The notes: generated by a model from the sequence alone, not told the origin. A stretch of 64,000 nucleotides of DNA from Pseudomonas sp. S09G 359 (GCF_002843605.1 NZ_CP025263.1:3129501-3193500), one strand, 5' to 3'. Shown: positions 40,916 through 50,472, counted from the first letter of the stretch. Numbers and translations: made by a program.

Positions 40916-41893
40916 TCAGGCGGGCGAGAGCGTGACCCAATAACCGTGCAAATGCCGGTTGGCCAACACGGGGTAGGTGTGTACCAGCATGCTCAAGGTG
41001 CGATCGGTATCACTGATCGGATAAGCCCCGGAAATGCGCAGGTCGGCGATGGCGGGATCACAGCGCAGGAAGCCTCTGCGGTAGCGCGCAAGTTCTGCGA
41101 CGAAATCCGCCAGGCGCATCTTGTCGGCCATCAACATGCCTTGGGCCCATGCGCCGAGGGTTCGATCGGTCGGCGTCAGGTCACCAAAGGTCTGTGAGGA
41201 GAAGTCTGTGCGCTGCCCGGCGTTGACGATCAGCGGCGGCGTCTGGCGGCTCTCGGCCAATTTCACGCTCACCGCGCCGTCGAGTACCGCGAGGTGCGTG
41301 CGCGAGTTCACTTCGCGCACGGTAAAGCGGGTGCCCAGCGCCTGCATGTGCCCCTGGAGGGTGCTGATCAGGAAAGGCCGGGGCAGGGGGGCGGTGTCCA
41401 CGGCGGTCTGCACCAGGATTTCACCTTCGCGCAGGTGAATGAGCCGTTGGCGGTCGTCGAACATCACGTCGATGGCGGTATCGGTGTTCAGAGTGAGGTG
41501 CGAGCCGTCGGCCAGGGTCAGTTCGCGGCGTTGGCCAACGTCGGTGCGGTAGTCCGCAGACCATTGCTGCGACTGCGCCAGCTTCCAGCTTCCCCAGCCC
41601 GCCGGCATCAGCGTCAGCAGGATCGCCAGCTTGCCCAACGCAGCACGGCGTTCCGGGCTGTTCGGCCGGTCCAGTGCCGACATCGCCAGGGAGGGCGGCA
41701 GCCCGCCGAACTTGCTCTGCAGCAATTGCGCCCGCGACCAGGCGCGATCACGCTCCGGGCTGCTGACCTTCCAGCGCTCCCATTCGGCACGTTCGTGCTC
41801 GCTCAGTTCGCGCTCGCTCAAGCGCATCAGCCACTCGGCGGCTTCTTCGAGTACCTGAGGGTCCAGTGGCGGTTCCTTGCGCAGACCGAGCAT
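40916..41893 (-). CDS. fecR: FecR-family anti-sigma/signal transducer
   Basis: A 325-residue single-pass inner-membrane protein. The N-terminal domain (~15-60, EEAAEWLMRLSERELSEHER) binds sigma, the membrane segment is near residues 88-106 (LAILLTLMPAGWGSWKLA), and the periplasmic FecR domain has the motif REVNSRTHLAVLDGAVSV. The C-terminal STN-like part would touch the receptor's STN domain. It starts directly at the end of fecI. Confidence 0.92.
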   Translation of the reverse strand: MLGLRKEPPLDPQVLEEAAEWLMRLSERELSEHERAEWERWKVSSPERDRAWSRAQLLQSKFGGLPPSLAMSALDRPNSPERRAALGKLAILLTLMPAGWGSWKLAQSQQWSADYRTDVGQRRELTLADGSHLTLNTDTAIDVMFDDRQRLIHLREGEILVQTAVDTAPLPRPFLISTLQGHMQALGTRFTVREVNSRTHLAVLDGAVSVKLAESRQTPPLIVNAGQRTDFSSQTFGDLTPTDRTLGAWAQGMLMADKMRLADFVAELARYRRGFLRCDPAIADLRISGAYPISDTDRTLSMLVHTYPVLANRHLHGYWVTLSPA

Positions 41894-42409
41894 TCACTCC
41901 ACCAGCATCAGGCACTGGACGAAGGCCTGTTTCATGTAGCGCTTGACGGTGATCAGCGATACACCCAACTGCTCGGCGATGTCGTCGTACTTGAGGCCAT
42001 TGATCTGCGACAGCAGGAAGGCGCGTTTGACCAGCGGCGCCAGGGTATCGAGCATGGCGTCGATTTCGTGCAGGGTTTCCAGCACCAGGAAATGCGCCTC
42101 GGGCGACGGCGCTTCGTGGGTGGGCACGTTCGCCAGTGCATCCAGGTAGGCGCGCTCCAGTGCCTTGCGCTGGTACCAGTTGATCAGAATGCCCTTGGCC
42201 ACGCAGCTCAAGTACGCCCGTGGCTGGTCGATCACCGTGACTTGTGAGGCCAGGATGCGGGTGAAGGTGTCCTGCGCCAGGTCCGCCGCATCCATGGCGT
42301 TTCCCAGTTTTCTCTTCAGCGTGGCGTACAGCCAGCCGTGATGCCCGCTGTACAGGGCCTCGATGGCGCGCAGGTGATTGAGGTGATTCGCGGAAGAGGT
42401 TTCGCTCAT
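41894..42409 (-). CDS. fecI: FecI-type ECF sigma factor
   Basis: A 171-residue ECF sigma factor. Region 2 is at ~20-85 (DAADLAQDTFTRILAS) and region 4 at ~115-165 (GLKYDDIAEQLGVSLITVKRYMKQA). It controls transcription of siderophore receptor genes in response to the receptor-FecR signal. The start ATG is at 42409; a Fur-box-like sequence (42428-42446) lies just upstream, so iron limitation should turn it on. Confidence 0.93.
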   Translation of the reverse strand: MSETSSANHLNHLRAIEALYSGHHGWLYATLKRKLGNAMDAADLAQDTFTRILASQVTVIDQPRAYLSCVAKGILINWYQRKALERAYLDALANVPTHEAPSPEAHFLVLETLHEIDAMLDTLAPLVKRAFLLSQINGLKYDDIAEQLGVSLITVKRYMKQAFVQCLMLVE

Positions 42410-42427
42410 GGCGGCAGATTTGTTTGT

Positions 42428-42446
42428 AATTGAGAAGTATTCCCAA
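42428..42446. promoter_or_regulatory. Fur-box-like site upstream of fecI
   Basis: AATTGAGAAGTATTCCCAA matches the common pseudomonad form TAATGAGAATCATTCTCAA at 14 of 19 positions. It lies 19-37 bp before the fecI start. Assignment is by pattern only. Confidence 0.55.
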
Positions 42447-42494
42447 TGCTAGTTGACAAACCGACTTGAGCGCAAGCGTGATCGTGTCCCGTGA

Positions 42495-43679
42495 TCAGGC
42501 GTGTGACATGCGTATCAAGGCGTCAACCAGCGCGTCGATTTCAGCTTCGGTGTTGTAAGCGTGAACCGACGCACGGCTGACTTCAAGCAAGCCCCGATGC
42601 TGCATGTCGAGTAGGGTCGAGCCCGCCGTCGAGGTGCTCACGTTGATGCGCTTGGGTTGCGCTGCGAGCCACTGCTGCACCCGTGGGGCGCTGTTGTGCC
42701 GATGACTGAAGGTGACGATGCCGGACTTTACACGGCCCAGGTCTTGCGGTTCGAGAGCCGCCACCGCGGTCAGCCGATGGCGTAAGTAGCCCGCCAGGTG
42801 CTGGATGCGCTGCCACATCGGTTCAATGCCTTGCGCCAATGCGTACTCCACCGCTGCCCCCAGGCCCAGTTTGGCCGCGACGTTGCATTCCCAATTTTCA
42901 AAACGTCGCGCATCCTCGCGAATTTTAAAGCTATGCGCCGTGAGCAAGGAGGCCGCATGCAGGTCAAGAAACACCGGCTCCAGGCGTTGGCACAGGGACT
43001 GTTCGACATACAGAAACCCCATGCCCCTGGGCCCGCGCAGGTATTTTCGACTGGTGGCGGTGAGCATATGGCAGCCGATTTTTTGCACATCGATCGGCAC
43101 CTGCCCCACCCCCTGGCAAGCGTCCAGCAGGAACCACACACCCGCCGCCCGGGCGAGGGCCCCGATCTGCTCGACGGGTTGCACAGGCCCGCCGTTAGTG
43201 GCGATCATCGGCAGCGATACCAGGGTGACGCGCTCGTCCTCAAGCAGGGTCGCCAAGGCCGCGAGGCACACCTGGCCGTGTTCATCGTTGGGAATGATGC
43301 GGATCTCGATCCCGCGCTGTTGCCTCAGTTGCAGGTACGGGATGTAGTTACCGGCGTATTCGGTCATGGATGTCAGCACGGCGTCGCCGGGCTTCAGCGC
43401 CAGTGAATAGAAGGCCATGTCCCAGGCACGGGTGGCGTTTTCGACCACCGCTATTTCATTGGGGCGCGCATTGATCAGGCGCCCAATGGCGGCGTAGACA
43501 TTCTCCAGTTCTGGCGCGCATTGGGCGGCCGCTTCATACCCGCCGAGGCGGGCCTCCTGCTGCAGGTGCCCGGTGATGACCTGGACCACCGGCTCAGGCA
43601 TCAGCGCCGCACCGGCATTATTGAAATGGAGCAGATGCTCGACACCCGGTGTGTCGGCACGCAGTTGTTCGATGTTCAA
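42495..43679 (-). CDS. Class V aminotransferase-fold PLP enzyme
   Basis: A 394-residue PLP enzyme of the cysteine desulfurase/isopenicillin-N-epimerase/EgtE group. The cofactor Asp is in WFLLDACQGVGQVP and the Schiff-base Lys in TATSRKYLRGPRGMGFLYV. The start is a TTG at 43679 with AAGGGG seven bases upstream; the nearby ATG is out of frame. It is the last gene of the six-gene biosynthetic unit, 15 bp after the exporter gene. No such enzyme is known to me in staphyloferrin or achromobactin loci; it may make or trim an amine precursor or act as a C-S or C-N lyase. Its reaction is unknown. Confidence 0.85.
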   Translation of the reverse strand: MNIEQLRADTPGVEHLLHFNNAGAALMPEPVVQVITGHLQQEARLGGYEAAAQCAPELENVYAAIGRLINARPNEIAVVENATRAWDMAFYSLALKPGDAVLTSMTEYAGNYIPYLQLRQQRGIEIRIIPNDEHGQVCLAALATLLEDERVTLVSLPMIATNGGPVQPVEQIGALARAAGVWFLLDACQGVGQVPIDVQKIGCHMLTATSRKYLRGPRGMGFLYVEQSLCQRLEPVFLDLHAASLLTAHSFKIREDARRFENWECNVAAKLGLGAAVEYALAQGIEPMWQRIQHLAGYLRHRLTAVAALEPQDLGRVKSGIVTFSHRHNSAPRVQQWLAAQPKRINVSTSTAGSTLLDMQHRGLLEVSRASVHAYNTEAEIDALVDALIRMSHA

Positions 43680-43694
43680 ACCATTACCCCTTGT

Positions 43695-44939
43695 TCAGTC
43701 GCTGCCCGCAACGCGATTGGAGGGTTCGCACACCGACCAGTACCGCAACGCGAGCATGGGAATCAGCGCCACTGCATAGGCCAGGCACACGAAAAGATAG
43801 GCGTATTGCAGGCCGTAGACCTGGCTCAGCAAGCCACCGATGGAGATGCCGGCAATCGAGGCGAACTGCGCAGTACTTTGAGCAATACCCAGTACGTAGC
43901 CTTGTCGCGAGCTGTCGGCGGTTTTCGAGACCAATGCCATCAGCACGGGCGTGGTCGCCCCCAGCAGTACCCCCCAAATGAAGTAGGCGACGATAAATAC
44001 CACGGGGCTGCGCGTTACGCCCGCCACTGCGGTCAGGGCGATGCAGCCCATGACGATATACGTGATGCGTTGCAGCGTTTCTGCCTGGGAGCGATGCTCA
44101 AAGTAGCGTGACCACGCTGTTGCCGACAGGATAAAGCCCAGCGCCAGCAACCCGTAGCACAGGCCGACGACTGAGTTGCTGACCTCGAACGTCGTGCTCA
44201 CGTACAGCGAGAACGACGTCTGCGGCAGCATGCGCGCCAGCAGCAAGATCCCCATGACGCACAGCAGTGACAGCAGCGGAGAGCTGCGCCATACGCTGGC
44301 GGTGCCTGCGGCCGGCGTGCGGGTAGTCACCGTCGGTTTTTTTTGTACTGGCGGCACATCCGGCAACGTCAGGGCAGCGATTACGGTACAGACTGCACAG
44401 AGCACCGAGGCGACGATGTTGATCCAGAAAAACGTCGCGTAATCGAGGATCATGCCGCCAACAACCGCGCCCAGCAGTGAGCCGACATTGGTCGATATCT
44501 GCAGGATCGCAAATAACCGGGCCCGCCGCGACGGGGCTTCGATACTCACCCCGTACGCCTGCGCCGGGGCTATATAGCCTGCAAAGGCGCCCTGCAGAAA
44601 ACGCAGGACCAGGATTACCCAGATGTCACTGAAAAACGCCAGCCCGAGCTGGGTCAGGGATAATCCCGCGAGTGCGCGGATCATCATTAATTTGTGGCCG
44701 TAGCGATCGCCGATACGGCCCCAGAATGCGCTGGTCAGCATGATGCCCAGCATCGGCCCGACGTACACGGCGATGCTGGCGAAGCTGAATACCGACTCCG
44801 AAGAGGCCAGCCCGCGCAGGTGCACGGGCCAGAACGGCCCGCTCATTTCCATCGCGCCCATGGAGACCAGTTGGATCGCGAACAGAAGATAAATGAGGAT
44901 TCTCACACTCGAACCCTGGATGGCACCTGCTTGGGACAT
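43695..44939 (-). CDS. MFS exporter, probably for the metallophore
   Basis: A 414-residue major facilitator with twelve hydrophobic helices. The family loop between helices 2 and 3 reads FWGRIGDRYGHKLMM. Siderophore loci of this class (SbnD, PvsC, YhcA) carry one such exporter, so secretion of the product is the likely role. GAGG is 8 bases before the ATG at 44939. It lies between the NIS synthetase and the aminotransferase in one operon. Confidence 0.9.
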   Translation of the reverse strand: MSQAGAIQGSSVRILIYLLFAIQLVSMGAMEMSGPFWPVHLRGLASSESVFSFASIAVYVGPMLGIMLTSAFWGRIGDRYGHKLMMIRALAGLSLTQLGLAFFSDIWVILVLRFLQGAFAGYIAPAQAYGVSIEAPSRRARLFAILQISTNVGSLLGAVVGGMILDYATFFWINIVASVLCAVCTVIAALTLPDVPPVQKKPTVTTRTPAAGTASVWRSSPLLSLLCVMGILLLARMLPQTSFSLYVSTTFEVSNSVVGLCYGLLALGFILSATAWSRYFEHRSQAETLQRITYIVMGCIALTAVAGVTRSPVVFIVAYFIWGVLLGATTPVLMALVSKTADSSRQGYVLGIAQSTAQFASIAGISIGGLLSQVYGLQYAYLFVCLAYAVALIPMLALRYWSVCEPSNRVAGSD

Positions 44940-44955
44940 GAGACGGCCTCGGTAA

Positions 44956-46806
44956 TTAAACGGCAGCTAGCGGGTTGGTCAGCGTGTGCTGCAAACGGTA
45001 GTTGGAATACTGCATCAGATGCATACGCAGCAACGAACGGGTAGGCCATGGATCCTCAACAAAGGCCTGGCGCTCGACTTCCCACACCTGCGGCGCGACC
45101 CGCTCGCGCACGGCAGCAAAGGCATTTTCGGTTTCCTCGCGCAATATTGCCCACAAGCGTGTGTTGTCCATGGCGTACTCCTTGGTCAGCCACAGGGCCA
45201 TTTCATGCAAGTGTGTGAGGAACGCGGCGTCCAGTACAAACGTGCGTACCGGCTCGATATCGCCAGTAAAGACCGTAGGCAGAATGCCAGGCTGCACGTG
45301 CGGCTGTAACGTATAACCGCGTTCTTCCAGCAGCGGGGCGTAGGTTCTGCCATCGCCAAAATCGCGGATCAGCAGGCTGCGCGGCAAGCCATCGGGTGAG
45401 AACAGCACCATGGTGTTCTGCTGGTGCGCTTCGAGCCCGATACCGTACAACAGATAGATCGCCACCACAGGTTGAGTGACGACTTTGGCATACTGGCGAA
45501 ACCACTGTTCGACGCTGGCGGCGTCGGCACGCACCCCGTCGCGCTCGATCAGGTCGGTAAACAGTGGCCGACCGCTGCCCGGCAAGCGGGTGAACAACGA
45601 GGCCACAGTGATCGGCAGGCGATCATCGCTGCGTTCGAACGCTTGCCGACTGGCACGAAACACCACGGACAAGTGTTTTCCCGGAACGTCATCCTGGGTG
45701 ATCGCGTGTCGGTAGCGCACGCCGATTTCTTCCGGGAAAATTTCCAGTTGCTGGTCGAAACCATTTTCGGCTTCCAGGATTTGCGTGATTACCGTGCTGA
45801 TACGCGGCCCCATATGGATCGACTTGGCTTGCAGGCTGCGTAACTCGCTGGTCATCCACAACGCGATGGGCAATTTGATCAGCGGCGCAGCAGGGTCCAG
45901 CACCGGCATCATTGTGCGGTATGACATGGTCGGCAGCGTCTGGATATCCGGGCCATCGGTGATCAGCAGGCCTTCTTCGATTTCCGCAGCAAATGTCTTG
46001 AGCACATACGCCTGCAAATGCCAGGCATGAATCGGCAGCGGCAGCCATTGCGTTTCATCCAGGCCCTTGGCGTTAAGCGCCGCCTTCCAATGCTCCCAAT
46101 ATGCCGGGAAGTTGCTGGCGAACCAGGCTTGGTAGCTGGTCACGTGAGGCATGCTTTCGCTTTTGGCCATGTCGGCACGCAAGGCGGCGATCCGCAGGGC
46201 AACCTGCGCGTTGAACTCCGGGGACAGCTGTTCGACTTCAGCGTCATTCAGCCCAGGGCGGGCTTTCCAGGTCGGGTAGTAGGGGTGGCCTTCCAGCGAG
46301 CCCCACTGATCCAGCAAGATCGCGGCGTCCTTGGTGCTCGAGTGCCGGCGCAAGTAATCGGTGAGGCTGGTGAGCCCCTGATCTTGAGCGGCCTGAGCCA
46401 GCCGGGCGTTCCAGTGTTGGCGATACTGGCGTGCATGGGCGTCGTTCAGCAGGCTGTTTTCCATGTCCGATTTGAGACCGGCCACGCCTTCGTCGCTGGG
46501 CTCGAAGTCGAAACTGTCGCGCAGTACATCCAGCAAGTCCTGATGGCGGGAGATCACCTGGCGCACGCCTTCGGCCGTCAGCAGCACCACGTCGCCCTCA
46601 TTGACCAGCGTATCAGCCGGGCCCAGCGTAATCTCGGAGAAAAAAAGCCGCGCGCCGCTCTGCTTGAGCGGGTAGGTGGCCTGATGGCCGTCTTGGGTAA
46701 ACGCCAGCGCCGAACGATCCAGGATATTTTCCGCAAACAAGCAACGAATCAGCCGGCGCAGGGCGTTCTTGCGGGAGTAGGCGATCAAGGTGTTGAGGTC
46801 ATCCAT
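44956..46806 (-). CDS. NIS siderophore synthetase (IucA/IucC family)
   Basis: A 616-residue ATP-dependent synthetase that joins a carboxylate such as citrate to an amine or alcohol. The N-terminal IucA/IucC domain has the nucleotide motif EGHPYYPTWKARPG and a Ser/Thr-rich active site; the C-terminal FhuF-like part contains GIGLEAHQQNTMVLF and LIRDFGDGRTY. It is the only such synthetase in the island; staphyloferrin B and achromobactin each need three. A single enzyme would fit a rhizoferrin-like or simple mono/di-citrate product, or others may lie elsewhere in the genome. Confidence 0.93.
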   Translation of the reverse strand: MDDLNTLIAYSRKNALRRLIRCLFAENILDRSALAFTQDGHQATYPLKQSGARLFFSEITLGPADTLVNEGDVVLLTAEGVRQVISRHQDLLDVLRDSFDFEPSDEGVAGLKSDMENSLLNDAHARQYRQHWNARLAQAAQDQGLTSLTDYLRRHSSTKDAAILLDQWGSLEGHPYYPTWKARPGLNDAEVEQLSPEFNAQVALRIAALRADMAKSESMPHVTSYQAWFASNFPAYWEHWKAALNAKGLDETQWLPLPIHAWHLQAYVLKTFAAEIEEGLLITDGPDIQTLPTMSYRTMMPVLDPAAPLIKLPIALWMTSELRSLQAKSIHMGPRISTVITQILEAENGFDQQLEIFPEEIGVRYRHAITQDDVPGKHLSVVFRASRQAFERSDDRLPITVASLFTRLPGSGRPLFTDLIERDGVRADAASVEQWFRQYAKVVTQPVVAIYLLYGIGLEAHQQNTMVLFSPDGLPRSLLIRDFGDGRTYAPLLEERGYTLQPHVQPGILPTVFTGDIEPVRTFVLDAAFLTHLHEMALWLTKEYAMDNTRLWAILREETENAFAAVRERVAPQVWEVERQAFVEDPWPTRSLLRMHLMQYSNYRLQHTLTNPLAAV

Positions 46807-46842
46807 ATCAGCTATCTGCTCGTTGAGTCATTGATTAAAAGG

Positions 46843-47991
46843 TTATGCCGTGCGAGGCCATTGGCTCGGGAAGTAATCCAGCGCCGAGTCGCGCAGGCCT
46901 TGCATATAGGCAACGCTCCAGTGCAGGACTTCTTCGATATAGGGCACTTTCAGCTCAAACCGCCTGGCCATTTCCACCAGCAGCACCAGGCCATAGGCGA
47001 CGTCTTCGTTGAACGCACGGCTCTCACGCTCGATCACATACCCGGCGCGGTTATCACCAGCCGGCACCATGGGCGCGAGGATGTCGTTGTAGGCCTGGTT
47101 GGTGCGCAGAATGGACAGCATGCTGCTCTGGTCGCGAATCTGATCGCCGTACGCTTCCACGATTTCCTGTTTCAAGGATTTGACGGACGACAGGTCGACG
47201 CCCATGCGCTCACTGATGACCGCACACAGTGCCTGGCTTTCCTGATCCATGCGTTCCAGGAAGTAGGCGCCCAGTTCGGGGCACTCCGTCCACCAGCTCA
47301 GGCGCTGCGGAAAGATCTTGCGGTGCCATTGTCCGTAGGGGCCGATCAACCCGTAGATCACCGAGCTGTGCATGATCGGGTTACCGGGCGTCAGAGTGAT
47401 CTCCAGGTAGTGATCGAGCAGCGTGACGCAAGGGCCGTAGAGCCGTGCGAGGATGTCGTGCAGGTGCTGGCGCGATGCCTGGGATTCGCGGGCATGGGTC
47501 GCGACATACAGCTGGCTTTTGCCGCCGCCCATTTTTATCGACCGGCCGGGCTTGAGTTCAAAGGCGGTATGAGGCACGTCCTTCATGCCCCAGATCACCA
47601 GGTTCGGATGGTTTGCCAGTGTGGCCTCGGCCAGCCAGTCGAACCCGCAGAAGCCCGGAATCGCACCGATGTACACTGGTTTGCGGGTGCTCAAATGCGG
47701 CGCGATGGCTTGCAGGGTTTTAGCGCGGGCATGGGCTGGCACCGTGATGATGACGATATCGGCGTCTTCCACGGCGGGCCTGGCCTCAGCGGTCACCCGG
47801 TCCAGTCGGGCATTCAGTGTGGAACCGTCCGGCAGCAGGGCCTGGAGCGGTACCTGCCGGGCGTGGTGATCGACGACTTCCAGGTTGCTGGTCAGCAGCG
47901 AAACCTGGACGTCGGGCAGTTGCTTGAACAGGATTGCGTTGAGATGACCGGTTCGGCCACCGCCGCAAATGGCGACTTTCAGCGGTTTCAT
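46843..47991 (-). CDS. Opine dehydrogenase-family protein
   Basis: A 382-residue NAD(P)-dependent enzyme of the octopine/nopaline dehydrogenase family. The N-terminal Rossmann domain has VAICGGGRTGHLNAIL, and the all-helical C-terminal domain has NPIMHSSVIYGLIGPYG with the family's catalytic His. These enzymes interconvert an N-carboxyalkyl amino acid with a keto acid and an amino acid. In the position where a SbnB-type dehydrogenase would act after SbnA, it could oxidise the SbnA product (a glutamate-linked diaminopropionate) to diaminopropionate plus 2-oxoglutarate. Alternatively it may build an opine bond. It lies between the synthetase and synthase genes in the operon. Confidence 0.88.
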   Translation of the reverse strand: MKPLKVAICGGGRTGHLNAILFKQLPDVQVSLLTSNLEVVDHHARQVPLQALLPDGSTLNARLDRVTAEARPAVEDADIVIITVPAHARAKTLQAIAPHLSTRKPVYIGAIPGFCGFDWLAEATLANHPNLVIWGMKDVPHTAFELKPGRSIKMGGGKSQLYVATHARESQASRQHLHDILARLYGPCVTLLDHYLEITLTPGNPIMHSSVIYGLIGPYGQWHRKIFPQRLSWWTECPELGAYFLERMDQESQALCAVISERMGVDLSSVKSLKQEIVEAYGDQIRDQSSMLSILRTNQAYNDILAPMVPAGDNRAGYVIERESRAFNEDVAYGLVLLVEMARRFELKVPYIEEVLHWSVAYMQGLRDSALDYFPSQWPRTA

Positions 47992-48019
47992 TTAGAGGCA
48001 GTCCTTAGTCGAAAGAGGC

Positions 48020-49063
48020 TCATGCGACGCTGAGTTGCAGCGGGGCGGAACTGGACTCCTGCCAGTGGTGCTTGCCCAGCCAGGCATCCAGCTGCGACGC
48101 GACGCCGGGGTCGAGCAAGTCGCGTTCCTCCAGCCACTTATCATCGAAGACCGTGTGCAAGTATTTTTCGCCGCCGTCGGCAATCGGCACCACCACATTG
48201 CCGCTCAGTACGCCTTTGTGAATCAGCTCCAGGGCCTTGAAAATAGCGCCACCGGTTGAGCCGCCTACCAGCAGGGCAAGGTGGCGGGCGATATAGCGGG
48301 CGGTCTCGAAGGCTTGTGAGTCGGTGACCTGCACCCCCAGGTCGATGCAGCTGTAATCAAGCACCAGCCCCACTGTGTCCCCGGCAGGCGTGCCGGTACC
48401 CGACTGATAATACGGATAGCCGGGGTGCCCGAAGACGATGGAGCCTGCGGGCTCCACCGCCACGGTCACGATGTCGGGGTTGTGCTGTTTAAGACCTCGG
48501 GCAATCCCGGTCATTGAGCCCCCGGTACCGACGCAACCGACATACGCGCCGATAACACCCTCGGCCTGAGCGATGGTTTCCCGCACAAAATCGCTGTAGC
48601 CGCCGGCGTTGGCGGCGTTGTCGGACTGGTTCATAAAGACGGCGCCCGGAATCTGCTCGGCGAGCTCGGCCGCCAGGCGCTGGCGCTCTACCACCGCGAC
48701 TTCGTCTTCGCGGTAGGTCCCCGCGACAAACCGAATATCGGCGCCCAGTGCCTTCATCACCGCGATCTTGTCCTGCGCCGCGTGATGGTCGACCACGGCG
48801 ATAAATTGCAGGCCGAATTCGACGGCGGCCATGGCCAGGCCGATGCCGGTATTGCCCGAAGATGATTCCACCACCACGCCGCCCGGCTTCAAGCGTCCGG
48901 ACTTGAGTGCGGCGAGTACCATGTTGCGCGCCATGCGGTCTTTAATACTGCCGCCGGGGTTATTCTTTTCTATTTTTAATAACAGCCGGGCGTCAGTGCC
49001 CGGTATATAAATACCCAACATGGGCGTATTACCAATCAGTTCGGAGACTTTGGTCAGTATCAT
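48020..49063 (-). CDS. sbnA: SbnA-like PLP synthase (cysteine synthase family)
   Basis: A 347-residue fold-type II PLP enzyme. The Schiff-base Lys is in NNPGGSIKDRMA, the substrate loop is ESSSGNTGIGLA, and the phosphate cup is GCVGTGGSMTG. The start MILTKVSELIGNTPM is well supported by GGGAG 9 bases upstream. SbnA, its closest recognised relative in a metallophore locus, uses O-phosphoserine and glutamate to make N-(2-amino-2-carboxyethyl)glutamate, the precursor of diaminopropionate. A plain cysteine synthase is the alternative, but the context with SbnH-, SbnI- and NIS-type genes favours SbnA. Confidence 0.85.
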   Translation of the reverse strand: MILTKVSELIGNTPMLGIYIPGTDARLLLKIEKNNPGGSIKDRMARNMVLAALKSGRLKPGGVVVESSSGNTGIGLAMAAVEFGLQFIAVVDHHAAQDKIAVMKALGADIRFVAGTYREDEVAVVERQRLAAELAEQIPGAVFMNQSDNAANAGGYSDFVRETIAQAEGVIGAYVGCVGTGGSMTGIARGLKQHNPDIVTVAVEPAGSIVFGHPGYPYYQSGTGTPAGDTVGLVLDYSCIDLGVQVTDSQAFETARYIARHLALLVGGSTGGAIFKALELIHKGVLSGNVVVPIADGGEKYLHTVFDDKWLEERDLLDPGVASQLDAWLGKHHWQESSSAPLQLSVA

Positions 49064-49077
49064 AGGAAGTACTCCCT

Positions 49078-50472
49078 CTAGTAGTCAGGTGAAAATGCGT
49101 AGTTACCTTGCGTGCAACAGGTCGCCACCATTCGCCGGGGCAGGGGGTGGCGATGAAACTCGTTCTCCAGCAAGTCCATTTGATAACCGGCGGTATTGGC
49201 ATAGATCAATAAGTCGCCGGCTTTGGGGGAAACGCTAAAGTTGATCAGTCGTTGGGTAATGACGTCGTCGTCCAGGCAACTATGCCCGGCAATATAGGCT
49301 TGCATCGGTGTTGCTGAGGTTGGCGGCGTACTGATTAAAATCGGATCAATCAAATATTCGGATGCGAACCATGTTTCGCAGGCGCTGAAGCTGCTGCCTT
49401 CCACAAACAAGACCGTTTTGTTATCGGCCAGTTTTTTGCTGCGTGTAATGCGAAATACCGAGATTGCGGCTTGGTCCACCAGACTTCGGCCCGGCTCCAA
49501 TGCCAGGGTGATGCTGTTAGCTTTCAAATACTGGGCAATGCTTTGTTGCGGCGAAAAGGCGCTTTCCAGAAATAACGTCAGCCACTCGCTTGCCGTCAAG
49601 TTGCTGCCGTAAGGGTAATAAGCGTTGGGCACTGACTGGTTGTAATAGTGACTTGGCGTGTTGTCGTTTTGTAGGAATCGATCATAGGCGTGTGGCTCGA
49701 TATAGCGGATGGGTAAGCCTCCCCCAATATCTATCATGGTCGGGGTCAACCCCATCTTCCGAGCCACATCGACGAAATCGGTCACTTCACGAAACGCTTG
49801 TGCTCGAGATTCGAACCCATAGCCACCGAGGTGAAAATGGAAACCCTCAAGGTCAAAAAATGCCCGAAGTCGGGTCAGTAAATGCAAGCACGCCAACAGC
49901 TCGGCGGCGCCCATTCCGAAGCGGCTGGTCGCACAGTTTTTTGGCCTGTAACGCAATAAAACCCTGGCTTTGATGGCCGCGCTGCGACTTTCGATCAGTG
50001 TTTTCAAATGGTCGAATTCTTCCAGTGAATCCACGCAGATCAGTGCGCCGGCATGCACGAGCGCCCGATGAAAATCCTCGGTTTTGGCCGGGCCGGTGGC
50101 ACACAACTGATCGGCCGGCACCCCGGCGCGCAGTGCTGCGTGCATCTCGTAAATGCTGGAAACGTCGACGCCAATACCGGACGCCTTGGCCGCGCCCAGC
50201 AAACATTGCGACTTGTTGGCTTTGGCGCCATAGAAGATCGCGTGCTGAACTTCATGCTGTTTCAGCACTGTTTGCAATGCGCAGGTGTTCAGCGCAAAGG
50301 CATGTGGCCATACAAGATTCAGGGGGGAGCCGTGTTGCGCGACGAGTTCCAGCAGTTTGTCCGGTTGGCTATGTAGCAGCTGTGCGATGCTTGCGTCCAA
50401 TAATGGATTAAGCATATTCGAAAGATAAACTTCGGTCCGCGCTTCATTGACGCGCGTTGTTGCAATAGACAT
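49078..50472 (-). CDS. sbnH: SbnH-like PLP decarboxylase (alanine-racemase fold)
   Basis: A 464-residue fold-type III decarboxylase. The Schiff-base Lys is in AIFYGAKANKSQ, the phosphate-binding GGG in MIDIGGGLPIRY, and the dimer-contributed active site in AGHSCLDDDVIT. In the staphyloferrin B route the related SbnH decarboxylates citryl-diaminopropionate. Here it is the first gene of the leftward operon, with AGGGGA 6 bases before the ATG. Substrate could be the free diamino acid or a citryl adduct. Confidence 0.87.
   Translation of the reverse strand: MSIATTRVNEARTEVYLSNMLNPLLDASIAQLLHSQPDKLLELVAQHGSPLNLVWPHAFALNTCALQTVLKQHEVQHAIFYGAKANKSQCLLGAAKASGIGVDVSSIYEMHAALRAGVPADQLCATGPAKTEDFHRALVHAGALICVDSLEEFDHLKTLIESRSAAIKARVLLRYRPKNCATSRFGMGAAELLACLHLLTRLRAFFDLEGFHFHLGGYGFESRAQAFREVTDFVDVARKMGLTPTMIDIGGGLPIRYIEPHAYDRFLQNDNTPSHYYNQSVPNAYYPYGSNLTASEWLTLFLESAFSPQQSIAQYLKANSITLALEPGRSLVDQAAISVFRITRSKKLADNKTVLFVEGSSFSACETWFASEYLIDPILISTPPTSATPMQAYIAGHSCLDDDVITQRLINFSVSPKAGDLLIYANTAGYQMDLLENEFHRHPLPRRMVATCCTQGNYAFSPDY

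Noticed and set aside
46018..48033. 671-codon open frame on the plus strand opposite the NIS synthetase and opine dehydrogenase genes
   Set aside because: It is antisense to two genes with clear families and has no ribosome site or recognisable domain.
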